Shown here: positions 32,802-41,858 of the stretch, one piece after another
Position numbering within the stretch: position 1 is the stretch's first letter
How the letters are laid out: every line of letters begins with the position of its first letter
NCBI GenBank assembly: GCA_018780265.1
Contig: JADMJV010000133.1
Span: 3,869 to 56,569, forward strand
Reading direction: 5' to 3'
Source of the DNA: a bacterium
GTDB taxonomy: Bacteria; Vulcanimicrobiota; Xenobia; Xenobiales; JADMJV01
Length of the DNA: 52,701 nucleotides
Made by a program: the position numbers and the translations under genes
The notes under the pieces: generated by a model
Database searches by the model: none
The model's input: the letters and a program-made list of their open reading frames with translations, nothing else
Told to the model about the DNA's origin: nothing

Positions 32802-33605
32802 ATGCTTCGAGTGCTTTTTGTGGCCTGGCTGGTGGGCGGTGCGGCCTGGGCCCAGCAAGTGTGGGATCACCAGGCGGACCGGTTGCTAGATCTGATTTCG
32901 TGCCGGGATTCACAGCATGAACTGCTGAGAGAAAACCTGGCCACCTATTTCTTCAATCTGCGCCACACTCCGCCCGATCTGGCCCTGACCAGCCTCGATT
33001 CCTTCTATGCCTGGTTAAAAGAAACCGAAGAACTGCTTCGCAAGGAAAGGACGTATGGCAGCAACGAGCAGGGTCGCTGGCCGTCCAAATTTCGTAACAG
33101 CCTGCATCACCCTTACAGCGATGCCCAGGCGGGTCGCAAATGGCACGAAATTGTGGTCAGCTTTCGTCGTCAATGTGAGGCCCTGGCTGCTGCCCGACCG
33201 GGCTATCCGAGAAGCTACTACGTCTTTGGCGGCATCCTTCACGGTCGCTTCGGAGCCAATTCGGACCTGGACTTTATCTTCAACGATCCGGACGGGAACC
33301 CGGCCAGCAAGCAGTTTATCGTACGCGGCTTTAGCAGCGGCTATGCCTTTGACGAAAAGAGTTTTGGCGAGCGGCAGGCCAGGGCCCGAGCCGGAGAACT
33401 CAAAGTGGTGATGGGAGGCCCCGTTCATGCTTTGAGTGGGCCCAAGCCCTGGACGCAGCTGAATGCCCTGTTGATGGATCGGCTCAAGGGGCGTGGGCTG
33501 AAGGTTTTGAATACTCCCGACGGCTGGGTGGTAGAGCGCAGCTTCTACCCCGAACGCCACTACGAAGACCCCTCCACCGAGTCGGAGCGGAATCAAAAGC
33601 TCTAA
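32802..33605 (+). CDS. Nucleotidyltransferase-fold protein with an N-terminal signal peptide
   Basis: The 267-aa protein begins LRVLFVAWLVGGAAWAQQ, a clear signal peptide with an AWA cleavage site. In the middle, YVFGGILHGRFGANSDLDFI (about residues 140-159) has the pol-beta-type layout: a G-G...R motif and then a D-x-D metal site (D155, D157). A third carboxylate is not obvious. An exported nucleotidyltransferase would be unusual, because NTPs are cytoplasmic, so it may be inactive or have another substrate. Charged helical regions flank the motif. It is divergent from a deoxyribosyltransferase-like gene, both with leaderless-type starts. I recognise no named family. Confidence 0.72.
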   Translation: MLRVLFVAWLVGGAAWAQQVWDHQADRLLDLISCRDSQHELLRENLATYFFNLRHTPPDLALTSLDSFYAWLKETEELLRKERTYGSNEQGRWPSKFRNSLHHPYSDAQAGRKWHEIVVSFRRQCEALAAARPGYPRSYYVFGGILHGRFGANSDLDFIFNDPDGNPASKQFIVRGFSSGYAFDEKSFGERQARARAGELKVVMGGPVHALSGPKPWTQLNALLMDRLKGRGLKVLNTPDGWVVERSFYPERHYEDPSTESERNQKL

Positions 33606-33645
33606 GGACTTCCCCTGATGGCGAGGATAGTTGTATGGTTAGTCC

Positions 33646-34164
33646 GTGCCTCATTCATCCGTGAGCGGATCCAAAACGGACTTCCGACTCACTCTGACCT
33701 GGAAAGCCATCGCGATGGCGATACCTCTGCTGGCCCTGGCCGCCTATCTGGCTTCCACAGGAATGTCCGTAATGCATCGATTTCACCCTCAGGACCCGGC
33801 TCGGTGGATGTTTGGCGTACCCCCCATGATCCTGGCCGCAGTCCTGGTGATTTTGATCGCAGCCACGCCCAGGCTTTTCTGTCGAGGCAGACTGACCCTC
33901 GATCCTTTGGGGCTTCACTTTGATCGCGGCAAGGGTCGGACCGTGCAACATTTTCCCTGGAAGAACTTGCTGGTCAACGCGCCCTCCCACGAGCAGCAAC
34001 TGCTGCGTAGATTGCTGATTACCAATCTCGAGGTGACTGGCAGGCAGGAGCGCCTGGCGTTGTATGACCTGTTTGTGCCGGACTTTGACCAACTGACCGC
34101 AGCGGTGGCCACCTACAAGCACCGTTACGGGCGTGCGCACGATGCGGTGATCCGACTCGATTGA
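33646..34164 (+). CDS. Small membrane protein, probably with a PH-like domain
   Basis: The GTG start (33646) has a TATGGT box 6 nt upstream and no ribosome site. The 172-aa protein has two membrane helices (about 18-38, WKAIAMAIPLLALAAYLAS, and 57-77, PPMILAAVLVILIAATPRL). A soluble C-terminal part follows, with RLTLDPLGLHFDRGKGRT and HFPWKNLLVNAPS, resembling bacterial PH-domain membrane proteins. The function is unknown. Its stop is separated by only 1 nt from that of the convergent ArsR gene. Confidence 0.7.
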   Translation: MPHSSVSGSKTDFRLTLTWKAIAMAIPLLALAAYLASTGMSVMHRFHPQDPARWMFGVPPMILAAVLVILIAATPRLFCRGRLTLDPLGLHFDRGKGRTVQHFPWKNLLVNAPSHEQQLLRRLLITNLEVTGRQERLALYDLFVPDFDQLTAAVATYKHRYGRAHDAVIRLD

Positions 34165-34165
34165 G

Positions 34166-34462
34166 CTACGCTCGACAGCCCCGAATGCATTCGAGTAGCT
34201 TGTAAATCTGCGGCTGGGCGATGCGATAAAAGACCTGGCCATCGCGCCTTTCCGAGGCCAGCAGGCCACGCGCCTTGAGAGCATTGAGGTGCTGAGAAAT
34301 GGTGGGCTGAGGTTCTTGGAGCTGGAAAACGACCTGGTTGACCGACAGGCTCTCGTGAGCGTCCAGTAGCTCCACAATGCGCAGACGCACTGGATGCCCC
34401 AGCAATTTTAGCATTGCACAGGCATATTCAAGAACGGATGGGTCCAGAGGAGCCTTTACCAT
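34166..34462 (-). CDS. ArsR-family transcriptional regulator
   Basis: The start at 34462 gives 98 aa; the frame is open to 34684 but would run through the neighbouring gene. The winged helix is clear: MLKLLGHPVRLRIVELLD, VNQVVFQLQEPQPTISQHLN (recognition helix), LKARGLLASERRDGQVFYRI. There is no ELCV-type Cys pair, though Cys residues occur at the N-terminus (YACAM) and C-terminus (ECIRGC), so metal sensing is possible. A strong promoter (TTGCCA, 17 bp, TATATT) ends 6 nt before ATG with no ribosome site. Targets are unknown; no operator palindrome was noticed. Confidence 0.9.
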   Translation of the reverse strand: MVKAPLDPSVLEYACAMLKLLGHPVRLRIVELLDAHESLSVNQVVFQLQEPQPTISQHLNALKARGLLASERRDGQVFYRIAQPQIYKLLECIRGCRA

Positions 34463-34468
34463 GATTTC

Positions 34469-34497
34469 AATATACAGATAAGTGAATACTTTGGCAA
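34469..34497 (-). promoter_or_regulatory. Sigma-70-like promoter of the ArsR gene, leaderless
   Basis: Minus strand: TTGCCA at 34497-34492, exactly 17 bp, TATATT at 34474-34469, then 6 nt to ATG 34462. It is the best conventional promoter in the window. Confidence 0.75.
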
Positions 34498-34502
34498 GCC
34501 TG

Positions 34503-35108
34503 TCATTTTCCCCCTTGCAGTCGGAGAATCGAGCCGCTCGGAGGTTTATTTGAATTGGACAGTCTGAGCCAGAGGTCGGATATCCCAAGTTCCTCCGCCC
34601 ACCGCTCAACATAGGAAACGTCCAGGCTATCCCGGTGGATTTGCCACAGCCCCAGCGCATCGCGCCACTGGCGCTCAGAAACATGCTCCCCCAGGCGATA
34701 CCACTGCAGCTTACTCAAAATCAGGTCTTCGGGGCTGGCCAGCCAGAGTTCCCAATCCTGGCTGTGATAGAGGCGGCGCCGGGCAAACTCTTGACGGTCA
34801 AAAGGGCTGAGACCCAACACGTAAATATCCACTTTGAAACCGCTGGAAAACTGAATCACGTTGAACATCGAGCGACGACGGAGGGCTTCCTCGGCCGCAT
34901 TTTGGCTGACGTAGAATTCGGACTCCAATGCGGACACCAGCGGAATGATGTGTTCGGGACGAAGATCGACGACCACATCGGCATCAAGGGTGCTGCGGGC
35001 CATCCCTTGCATCGAACTGGCTACGGATCCGACCAGCATGTAGTCAATTCCCAATTTTTCGAAGCAATGCAAAACCTCAAAGGTAATTTCAATCGGAAGG
35101 TCGGTCAT
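34503..35108 (-). CDS. AbiEii-like nucleotidyltransferase
   Basis: The 201-aa protein has the minimal nucleotidyltransferase signature: YMLVGSVASSMQG, then RSTLDADVVVD, with the D-x-D metal pair. Then KVDIYVLGLSPFD supplies the likely third acid, and LASPEDLILSKLQWYRLG is typical of this group. Homologs in abortive-infection and toxin-antitoxin pairs (AbiEii/MenT-like) transfer nucleotides to tRNA or proteins. Its ATG overlaps the small upstream gene as ATGA, the expected order of antitoxin then toxin. The role as a toxin is inference. Confidence 0.83.
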   Translation of the reverse strand: MTDLPIEITFEVLHCFEKLGIDYMLVGSVASSMQGMARSTLDADVVVDLRPEHIIPLVSALESEFYVSQNAAEEALRRRSMFNVIQFSSGFKVDIYVLGLSPFDRQEFARRRLYHSQDWELWLASPEDLILSKLQWYRLGEHVSERQWRDALGLWQIHRDSLDVSYVERWAEELGISDLWLRLSNSNKPPSGSILRLQGGK

Positions 35109-35335
35109 CGGCCTGGGTAAACTTGCTCGGCCAGGTCATGTCCATAAACCAACCCCACGAAGTACTTCAGAAGCTGGGCTTCGTCCAGTTCCGGGCGAGC
35201 CCGGCGGACCCCCTCCAGGGCCCGGTTCCAGGTGGCCCGGCTTAACTCGCCGGACAGTCGCAAACGTTTCTCCGGCGACATGTTACGGAAAATCTCCAGC
35301 TGAATAGGGTGCAAGGATTCATCTAGTTCACGCAC
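35105..35335 (-). CDS. Small partner protein of the nucleotidyltransferase
   Basis: The 76-aa protein is helical and basic (MSPEKRLRLSGELSRATW, then a segment ending QLLKYFVGLVYG). It resembles small proteins often encoded before solitary nucleotidyltransferases. It overlaps that gene by 4 nt, so translation is coupled. It may be an antitoxin or targeting subunit; I recognise no DNA-binding motif in it. Confidence 0.75.
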   Translation of the reverse strand: MRELDESLHPIQLEIFRNMSPEKRLRLSGELSRATWNRALEGVRRARPELDEAQLLKYFVGLVYGHDLAEQVYPGR

Positions 35336-35504
35336 AAGAACTGCTTCGGTCCCGTCCCGGAGAATTCTTGCGGGTGTAGCCGTTTTGTCAGTGGGATTTT
35401 TCGGCGTTCAATTGTGCTATCCACCAGCCGTAGCCGGCAAAACCGGACTTCAAAGGCTTGAAGGTGATGCGTAGCCCCGTCTTTTTGGGCAGGGTAGGTC
35501 CCCA

Positions 35505-36166
35505 TCAATGTTCATGGCGATGATGGAGGTCTGGATAGTGGGGGTGTTTATGGCTTAAGCTTGAGTGCCGGTGGCGGTGGGTGTGCGGTTGGGCGGCACC
35601 CTGACCGGGCTCATGACTGTGCTGGTGGTGTTCGTCGTGGATGTGTTCGTGTTCATGCTCAAGCTCTTCATGAGTGTGCTCGTGGTCGTGATTTTCAGTA
35701 AGGTGGAGGTAGACGCCGGCGGCCATAAACAGGGCGGCCGCCCCAAAGCGGGTGGTGAGCGGCTCGTGGAAGATTAGCAGCGACAGACTGGCACCGACAA
35801 ACGGGGCCAGCGAAAAATAGGCGCCCGTGCGGGCGGTGCCCAGGTGGCGCAGAGCGGCCACGAAGGCGGCTAGGCTGACTCCATAGCCCAGGGTGCCGGT
35901 CAGTGCGACGCCGGCCAAGACGGGTGCGGAGGGCCATTGGACCTGGCGCAGTCCGGCGGCCAGGATGAGATTGAAGGTGCCGGCGCTGAGCCCCTTGAGG
36001 GCAGCAATCCGCAGCGGGTCGCCGGCGCTGACCTTTTGGGTGAAGTTGTTATCCAGGGCCCAGCACAAGCAGGCTGGGGAGGCAAGCTGCCCAACAGGCC
36101 TTTAGAAAGGGGAGTACTGGCTCCAAAAAGGACAGCCGCCAGCACGGCCAGGCCGACGCCCCTCAT
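35505..36166 (-). pseudogene. EamA/DMT transporter with internal deletion and His-rich tail
   Basis: The ATG at 36166 overlaps the stop of the metal-efflux permease (ATGA). The first about 32 residues (MRGVGLAVLAAVLFGAS, TPLSKGLLG) are a normal EamA N-terminus. Then the frame changes. From about 36068 a different frame resumes in mid-transporter (WALDNNFTQKVSAGDPLRI) and continues through the second EamA half. A very His-rich tail follows (HDHEHTHEELEHEHEH, ending HYPDLHHRHEH), typical of metal-related DMT proteins. Roughly 100-120 residues are missing, so the gene is probably dead, unless the assembly dropped a segment. An intact copy would likely have exported or bound Ni, Zn or Co with the adjacent pump. 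Confidence 0.75.
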
Positions 36167-39100
36167 GGTTTGCGCCCCTTTAAGAGTAGATAAAGCACCG
36201 GCAAGACCAGCAGAGTAAGTAGCGTGGAAGTGACGACGCCGCCCAGCACCACCGTGGCTAGCGGACGTTGCACCTCGGCTCCCGACCCCTGGGACAGGGC
36301 CATGGGCAAAAACCCGAGGCTGGCCACGGCGGCGGTCATGAGAACGGGCCGAAGTCGAGTCACAGCGCCCTGGACAACGGCTTCCTCGGCTGACAATCCT
36401 TGCTTGCGCAGGTCCGTCACAAAGGTCAGCATCACCACGCCGTTGAGCACGGCCACGCCGGCCAGAGCCACAAATCCGATCAGAGCCGAGATGGAGACGG
36501 GCAAGGAGCGTAGCCAGAGACCGGTCACTCCGCCCACCACTGCAAAGGGGATGCCGGTGCAGATCAGCACGGCCAAACCCCAATCCTGAAAAGTGAGGTA
36601 GAGCAAGCCCAGCACCAGCGCAAAAGTGAGCGGCACCACCAGCGCCAGGCGGGCCCGCCCGGACTGCATCTTCTCGTAGGTTCCGCCGTACTCCAGATAG
36701 TAGCCGACGGGCAACTTGACGTCCGCGTTCACTTTCCTTTGCACTTCCTGGACAAAACTCCCCAGATCGCGCCCGCGCACGTTGGACTGAATGACGATGC
36801 GGCGCTTTCCGTTCTCGCGGGAGATTTGCACCAAGCCCTCCACCTTTTCGATGCGGGCCAACTGCTGAAGCGGGATGCTGGGGCCGAGCATTGAGGGAAT
36901 TTGCAAGCGCCTGATGGTGTCGACGTCGTTTTGGCGATCGATGGGTAAACGAAAAGCCACGTCGTAGCGCTGGTTGCCGTCGTTGATGGTGGTGATCGGC
37001 TTGCCGCCCAGGAGCATCTCCACGACCTGGTTGACGTCGTCCACGCTGATCCCGTAGCGGGCAATGGCCGTTCGATCGATGGCGATCTGCAGTTGCGGCA
37101 GGCCTTCTGTGATCTCCACCTGAACGTCGGCGGCGCCCTGCACTTTCTCCACGACGGCTGCAACTCTCTTGGCTTCGCGAGCCAGCACGGCGTGGTCGCT
37201 GCCATAGAGCTTGATGCCAAGGTCCGAGCGAATGCCGACGCCCTCGATCAATTCCATCATACGCATTTTGATGGGCTGAGTGTAACTGATGTCGAGTTCC
37301 GGGAAGCTGCGACCCAGGTAAGCTGACATCTCTTCCACCAGCTTTTCGCGTTGATAGGTGCCGGGCTTGAGATCGACCAGCACATCGGTTTGACAGGTAA
37401 GCATGGGATCGGTAGCGATTTCGGGTCGGCCGATGCGGGTGACCACCTGGTCGACCTGAGCGGGAAATTTGCTGCGCAGGGCCTTTTCGATCTGGCCGGA
37501 CTGGCGCACGGCTTCGTCCAGCGAGATGCTGGTCGGGTAGGTGACCTGCACGGCCAGGGCGCCCTCTTCCAGTTCGGGGATGAAGTCGCCGCCCAGGCGC
37601 AGCAGCAGCAGGCCGCTCAGCGCGGTGATTAAAAGTGCGCTGCAGACGACGAGAAGTGGCTGGCGGAGCAACTGGCGCAGGCTCCTTTCATAGCCGTGCC
37701 TGAGGGGGTCCAGCACAGGATGGCGTTCTTCGCCGCTCTGGCGCAGAAAGTAGGCGCACAGAGCCGGAACGACAGTAAACGAGCAAATCATGGCCCCCAG
37801 CAAAGCAAAAATCACCGTGAAGCCCATAGGACGGAACATTTTGCCCTCGATTCCTCCCAGCGAGAGAATGGGCAGGTAGGTGGAAAGGATCAGGATTTCG
37901 CCCAGAATGGTGGCACGGCGGACTTCAACCGAGCCGGCTCTGATCTCCTCCAAACGCTCTTCCTCGCTGAGTTCTGAGCCCTTTTGTTGGCGACGCAAGG
38001 CCAACCGGCGCAGGCAATTTTCCACGATAATCACGGCCCCATCGACGACCAGGCCAAAGTCGATGGCTCCCAGGCTCATCAGGTTGGCCGAGATCTTGAA
38101 GTATTGCATGGCCAGGGTAGCCGTGAGCATGGAAAGCGGAATGGCGCAACTGACGATCAGTCCGGCGCGCACTTGCAGCAAAAAGAGGAACAGCAGTCCG
38201 GCCACCAACAGCCCGCCTTCCACCAGGTTAAGCACGGCGGTGCCCAGAGTGGCGCGAATGAGCACGGAGCGGTCCAAAAATCCCTCCAACCGGCTGCCGG
38301 GAGGGAGGGCGGATTCGATCTGGCGGAGACGCTCTTTCACGCGTTCCACCACCACCCGGCCATTTTCGCCCAACAGCAAGAGAGCGATACCGTAGACCTC
38401 TTCGCCCGTGCCGTTGGCGGTGACGGCGCCCTGGCGGGTGAGCGAGCCTTCTTGCACCGTGCCGACCTGACCCAGCAGCAAGGGCACGGAATTGCGCTGG
38501 CCCACCACGATCTGACGGACGTCCTCGAGGGTTTGCAGCGTGCCCAGTGTGCGCACCACCTGCTGTTCCGGCCCCTGGCGAATGAGCGAACCGCTGCCGT
38601 TCGCGTTGTTGCGTTCCACAGCCTGGGCCAACTGGGGATAGGTAAGGCTGAATTCGCGGACGCGGGACGGGTCCAGGATGACGTGGATTTGCTTGGCCTC
38701 GCCACCCCAGACATTGACGTCGGCCAGGCCGGGCACCGTTTTCAGAGCTGGCCGCACCACCCAATCCATGAGGCTGCGCCTTTCCCGGAGGGACAGGCTA
38801 GGGTTGTCCAGGCGAAAGTAATAGATCTCGCCCAGGCCGCTGCTGATGGGAGACATTTCCACTTTGCTGCCGGGCGGCAAATTCTCCAACCCCTGCAGGC
38901 GCTCGCCAACCAGCTGCCGCGCAAAGTAGATGTCGGTGTCATCGGTAAAAACCAGCGTAATTTGCGACAGACCAAACTGTGAAATGGAGCGCACCTCGGT
39001 CACCCTGGGAAGTCCAGAGAGGGCCAGTTCGAGTGGGAAAGTGACCCGCCGCTCAATTTCCTCCGCCCCCAAGGCGGGAGAGACCGTGTTTAATTGAACC

Positions 39101-39237
39101 TGGCGATTGGTGACGTCGGGAACGGCATCCACAGGCAGGTGGCCCAGCATGGCCAGGGCGCCCAGAGTGAAGACCAAGGCCAGCACGCAGGCCAGGCCCC
39201 GATAGCGGATGGAGAAATTTAGAATCCCGTCGATCAT
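36163..39237 (-). CDS. Heavy-metal efflux RND permease, CzcA/CusA family
   Basis: The 1024-aa protein matches the HME-RND class: N-terminal GHLPVDAVPDVTNRQVQLNT, the TM4 region with SLGAIDFGLVVDGAVIIVEN (the D-x-x-x-D/E proton relay specific to metal pumps), and the last helices ending LLTLLVLPVLYLLLKG. It exports divalent cations such as Co, Zn and Cd, or monovalent Cu/Ag, by proton antiport. The adaptor and outer-membrane genes lie directly upstream with ATGA and short gaps. Length is as expected. Confidence 0.93.
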   Translation of the reverse strand: MIDGILNFSIRYRGLACVLALVFTLGALAMLGHLPVDAVPDVTNRQVQLNTVSPALGAEEIERRVTFPLELALSGLPRVTEVRSISQFGLSQITLVFTDDTDIYFARQLVGERLQGLENLPPGSKVEMSPISSGLGEIYYFRLDNPSLSLRERRSLMDWVVRPALKTVPGLADVNVWGGEAKQIHVILDPSRVREFSLTYPQLAQAVERNNANGSGSLIRQGPEQQVVRTLGTLQTLEDVRQIVVGQRNSVPLLLGQVGTVQEGSLTRQGAVTANGTGEEVYGIALLLLGENGRVVVERVKERLRQIESALPPGSRLEGFLDRSVLIRATLGTAVLNLVEGGLLVAGLLFLFLLQVRAGLIVSCAIPLSMLTATLAMQYFKISANLMSLGAIDFGLVVDGAVIIVENCLRRLALRRQQKGSELSEEERLEEIRAGSVEVRRATILGEILILSTYLPILSLGGIEGKMFRPMGFTVIFALLGAMICSFTVVPALCAYFLRQSGEERHPVLDPLRHGYERSLRQLLRQPLLVVCSALLITALSGLLLLRLGGDFIPELEEGALAVQVTYPTSISLDEAVRQSGQIEKALRSKFPAQVDQVVTRIGRPEIATDPMLTCQTDVLVDLKPGTYQREKLVEEMSAYLGRSFPELDISYTQPIKMRMMELIEGVGIRSDLGIKLYGSDHAVLAREAKRVAAVVEKVQGAADVQVEITEGLPQLQIAIDRTAIARYGISVDDVNQVVEMLLGGKPITTINDGNQRYDVAFRLPIDRQNDVDTIRRLQIPSMLGPSIPLQQLARIEKVEGLVQISRENGKRRIVIQSNVRGRDLGSFVQEVQRKVNADVKLPVGYYLEYGGTYEKMQSGRARLALVVPLTFALVLGLLYLTFQDWGLAVLICTGIPFAVVGGVTGLWLRSLPVSISALIGFVALAGVAVLNGVVMLTFVTDLRKQGLSAEEAVVQGAVTRLRPVLMTAAVASLGFLPMALSQGSGAEVQRPLATVVLGGVVTSTLLTLLVLPVLYLLLKGRKP

Positions 39238-40583
39238 TGGCGCAGTTGCTCCAGGGCCATTTGGCCGCGGCGAGCCACCACGTCACCTTCTTGGAGGCCT
39301 CCTTGCACTTCCACCCAGTCATCATGCTGAGGTCCAAGTTCCACTGGCGTACGCCGCAAACCCTGGCCTTCATCGCGAAAGACCAGCGATTGGGTGCCCT
39401 CGACCACCACCGCCTCCTGGGGTACTCGCAGGACGGTTCGGCTTTGCCGAGACGGGAAGACTGCCCGCGCGAAAGTGCCGGCTTTGAGCTCTCCACCGCC
39501 ATTCGGCACTACGATGCGGGCTTTTAAGGAGCGCGTTTCCGGATCGAGGACGGGCGAGAGATAGGAGACGCGCCCGACGAACTTGCGGCCTTCCACTTCC
39601 AGTTGGGCCTCCGACTGGAGTCGCACCGAGGGGCGATCGCCTTCCTGCAGGTAGATCCATAGCCAGAGTACGGCCGGGTCGACGATGCGAAAGAGTTCTT
39701 GTTCGGCGTTGACCGCCTGCCCCAGGGTCACCGGCCGTTCGACGATGGTTCCACCGCGCGGCGCGCGCAGCACCAGGCCGGTGCCGCCGGCTTCCGGGTC
39801 GAGGCCGAGATTGCGCATGATTACGTCTAGATGGCGCACTTCTTCTTCGGCCAGCTTGAGTTCGGTATTGAGAGCGTTGAGTTTGGGTCCTACGACAGCC
39901 TGCTGGCTGCTGATTTCTTGTTCACGGCTTCGATGCTGCAGAGCCAGACTTTTGAGGGCTCTCGATTGTTGTTCACGGGCCACGGCCTGGGTGTACTCGG
40001 CCCGGGCCACCTCGAGGTCGCGGGCCGAGACCACGCCCATTTTGAAGAGACCTTGCACCCGCTCGAGGTTTTGCTGACTGAGGCGGCGACTTGTCTGGCG
40101 CACGGCCAGTTCGGTGGAACTGGACACTACTTCGGTGCGCGATTCCTCCAGTGGCCGGCGGGCTTCATCGCCCAGGCGGATGGCCTGAACACTCTGAGCC
40201 TGGCTGGCCCGCGCCTGTTCGTAGCGCAATTCGGCGTGATGATGTTCGGCGACCAACTTGGTGATTTCCGGGCTGGTAATCACGGCCAGAGGCGCTCCGC
40301 CTGCGACCTGATCGCCCACCGAGCGGTGAATTTCGCTGACGCGGCCGGCGACGGGGCTGCCCACGCGGCTTTCACGATCAGGGTCGGTCGTCAAATTGCC
40401 TACCGCTACTACCTGGTTGTTGAGCCTCTCTGAGATGACTTTGACGGTCTCCAATCTGTCCTTTTGGACGGCCGCGGGAGTGGGGGCCGCCGTGTTGACT
40501 GGCCTTGGAGAAGTGTGTCCCAAAAAATAACCGAGGGCGAGGGCCACCGGCAGGCTGGAGATCCAGAGAAAATTTCTGTTCAT
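39234..40583 (-). CDS. Periplasmic adaptor of the metal efflux pump (CzcB-like)
   Basis: The 449-aa protein has a membrane anchor (LWISSLPVALALGYFLG) and the MFP layout: GRVSEIHRSVGDQVAGGAPL, a coiled coil (about 115-225), RAPRGGTIVERPVTLGQAV, and beta domains ending in VVARRGQMALEQLRQ. It connects the CzcA-like permease to the TolC-like channel. The stop overlaps the permease ATG by 4 nt. There is no His-rich or HMBD segment, unlike the adaptor in the first pump. Confidence 0.9.
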   Translation of the reverse strand: MNRNFLWISSLPVALALGYFLGHTSPRPVNTAAPTPAAVQKDRLETVKVISERLNNQVVAVGNLTTDPDRESRVGSPVAGRVSEIHRSVGDQVAGGAPLAVITSPEITKLVAEHHHAELRYEQARASQAQSVQAIRLGDEARRPLEESRTEVVSSSTELAVRQTSRRLSQQNLERVQGLFKMGVVSARDLEVARAEYTQAVAREQQSRALKSLALQHRSREQEISSQQAVVGPKLNALNTELKLAEEEVRHLDVIMRNLGLDPEAGGTGLVLRAPRGGTIVERPVTLGQAVNAEQELFRIVDPAVLWLWIYLQEGDRPSVRLQSEAQLEVEGRKFVGRVSYLSPVLDPETRSLKARIVVPNGGGELKAGTFARAVFPSRQSRTVLRVPQEAVVVEGTQSLVFRDEGQGLRRTPVELGPQHDDWVEVQGGLQEGDVVARRGQMALEQLRQ

Positions 40584-40601
40584 GGTATGATCCGTCCTGT
40601 C

Positions 40602-41858
40602 CTAACGTGAGAGGTTGCCGGCGATGGCCGCTTCCAGGCGAATGAGAGCCAGTTCTTCCTGACGAGCTGCTTCCAGCTCGGCTCGGGCCGCTTCTAGATA
40701 AACGCGCCGCGAGTTAAGCACCTCGGTGAGTGAACGAGCACGCACACGATAAGCATCCTCCAGGATTTTAAGGGTCTGACTGGTGAGGGGCAGCGTCTGC
40801 TGGGCCAACGTGCGGCGCGTCCTCTGATTGGCCACCACGGCCAGGTAAGCCGATTCCACCTGGGCCCGAACCTGGCGCAGAAACGCCTCTCGTTCCGCTT
40901 CTGCCCCCTGGACCCGCAGTTGAGCGGCGGCGATATTTCCGCTGTTGTCGTCGTGAAACGGTAGAGGGATGCTCAGGCCAGCTGCCAGGCTGACCACGGG
41001 TTGGCCAATGCCGGTCAATCCGCTGCTTTGGTTCTGCGGAGAGATGTAGGTGCGATCATAAGCCAGACCAGTCTGCAAAGTCAGGTCGGAAACGCCTCTG
41101 GCCTGCTCCAGGCGAGTCTCGGATTGACGACGCTGCAGGCTCAGGGTTTGCATCTGCAGATCGGGCCGATATTGGATGGCCTGAGCCAGCAAGTCAGGTA
41201 GCGGTGCCAGGGGCGCATCGCTACCCAGCCGACCCTGAACCTGCACGTCTTCCGTGGGCATTCCCAGCCAGACGGCCAGCCCGGCCCGCCGTGCTTCGCG
41301 TTCGGTTTGGCTTTGTTGGGCCGCAGCCTGGGCGCGGCTGGCGTCAGCCTCCAACTGCATGACCTCGACCTTAGGAATGTCGCCCAGCTTAAAGCGGTCC
41401 TTGGCCAAAGTCCATTGATGAAGAGCAGTGCCGGCCGCTTGAACTTCCAAGGCGTATTTACGCTCGGCCGCCAGCAGTTCGGCATAAGCCTGGCGCACTT
41501 CCAGAAGTAGCTGGCGCTGCGTTTCTTGTTGGCGGGCGTCGGCTTCCTGGTGCAAGACTTCGGCCAGTCGGGTTCGCGCTTGGCGTTTGCCACCCAGTTC
41601 GATGGGCTGGGAAAGCGACAATTGTACGCGGCTGACGACGCGCAAAGCCGGCACTTCGGTGCCGAGACTAAGAGTGGGGTTGGGGGTCATCTGCGCCTGG
41701 TCGACCAGCTTTTGAGTGGCCTGAACTTCCAATTGGGCAGCCTGCAGACGCGGCTGCTGAGCCAGCGCCAGTGCCTCTATTTGCTGGCGATCAAGCGGTT
41801 GGGCAGGCAGTGGCAGACTGACTGCCAGCCAGAACATCGCTATAGAATTTTTGAGCAC
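40602..41858 (-). CDS. TolC-family outer-membrane protein (CzcC-like)
   Basis: GTG 41858 is chosen because GGAGAG precedes it at 5 nt and a signal peptide follows (LKNSIAMFWLAVSLPLPAQP); upstream codons of the open frame look non-coding. The 418-aa protein shows the two OEP repeats (LLLEVRQAYAELLAAERKYA; YRVRARSLTEVLNSRRVYLE). It forms the outer-membrane part of the metal pump. The gene overlaps the small upstream frame by 68 nt, and 18 nt separate it from the adaptor gene. Confidence 0.87.
   Translation of the reverse strand: MLKNSIAMFWLAVSLPLPAQPLDRQQIEALALAQQPRLQAAQLEVQATQKLVDQAQMTPNPTLSLGTEVPALRVVSRVQLSLSQPIELGGKRQARTRLAEVLHQEADARQQETQRQLLLEVRQAYAELLAAERKYALEVQAAGTALHQWTLAKDRFKLGDIPKVEVMQLEADASRAQAAAQQSQTEREARRAGLAVWLGMPTEDVQVQGRLGSDAPLAPLPDLLAQAIQYRPDLQMQTLSLQRRQSETRLEQARGVSDLTLQTGLAYDRTYISPQNQSSGLTGIGQPVVSLAAGLSIPLPFHDDNSGNIAAAQLRVQGAEAEREAFLRQVRAQVESAYLAVVANQRTRRTLAQQTLPLTSQTLKILEDAYRVRARSLTEVLNSRRVYLEAARAELEAARQEELALIRLEAAIAGNLSR

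Noticed and set aside
31931..33605. A CBASS-type defence operon (nucleotidyltransferase plus TIR-like effector)
   Set aside because: The genes are divergent, the nucleotidyltransferase-like protein has a signal peptide and lacks recognisable CD-NTase motifs, and the other gene is in an exporter operon.
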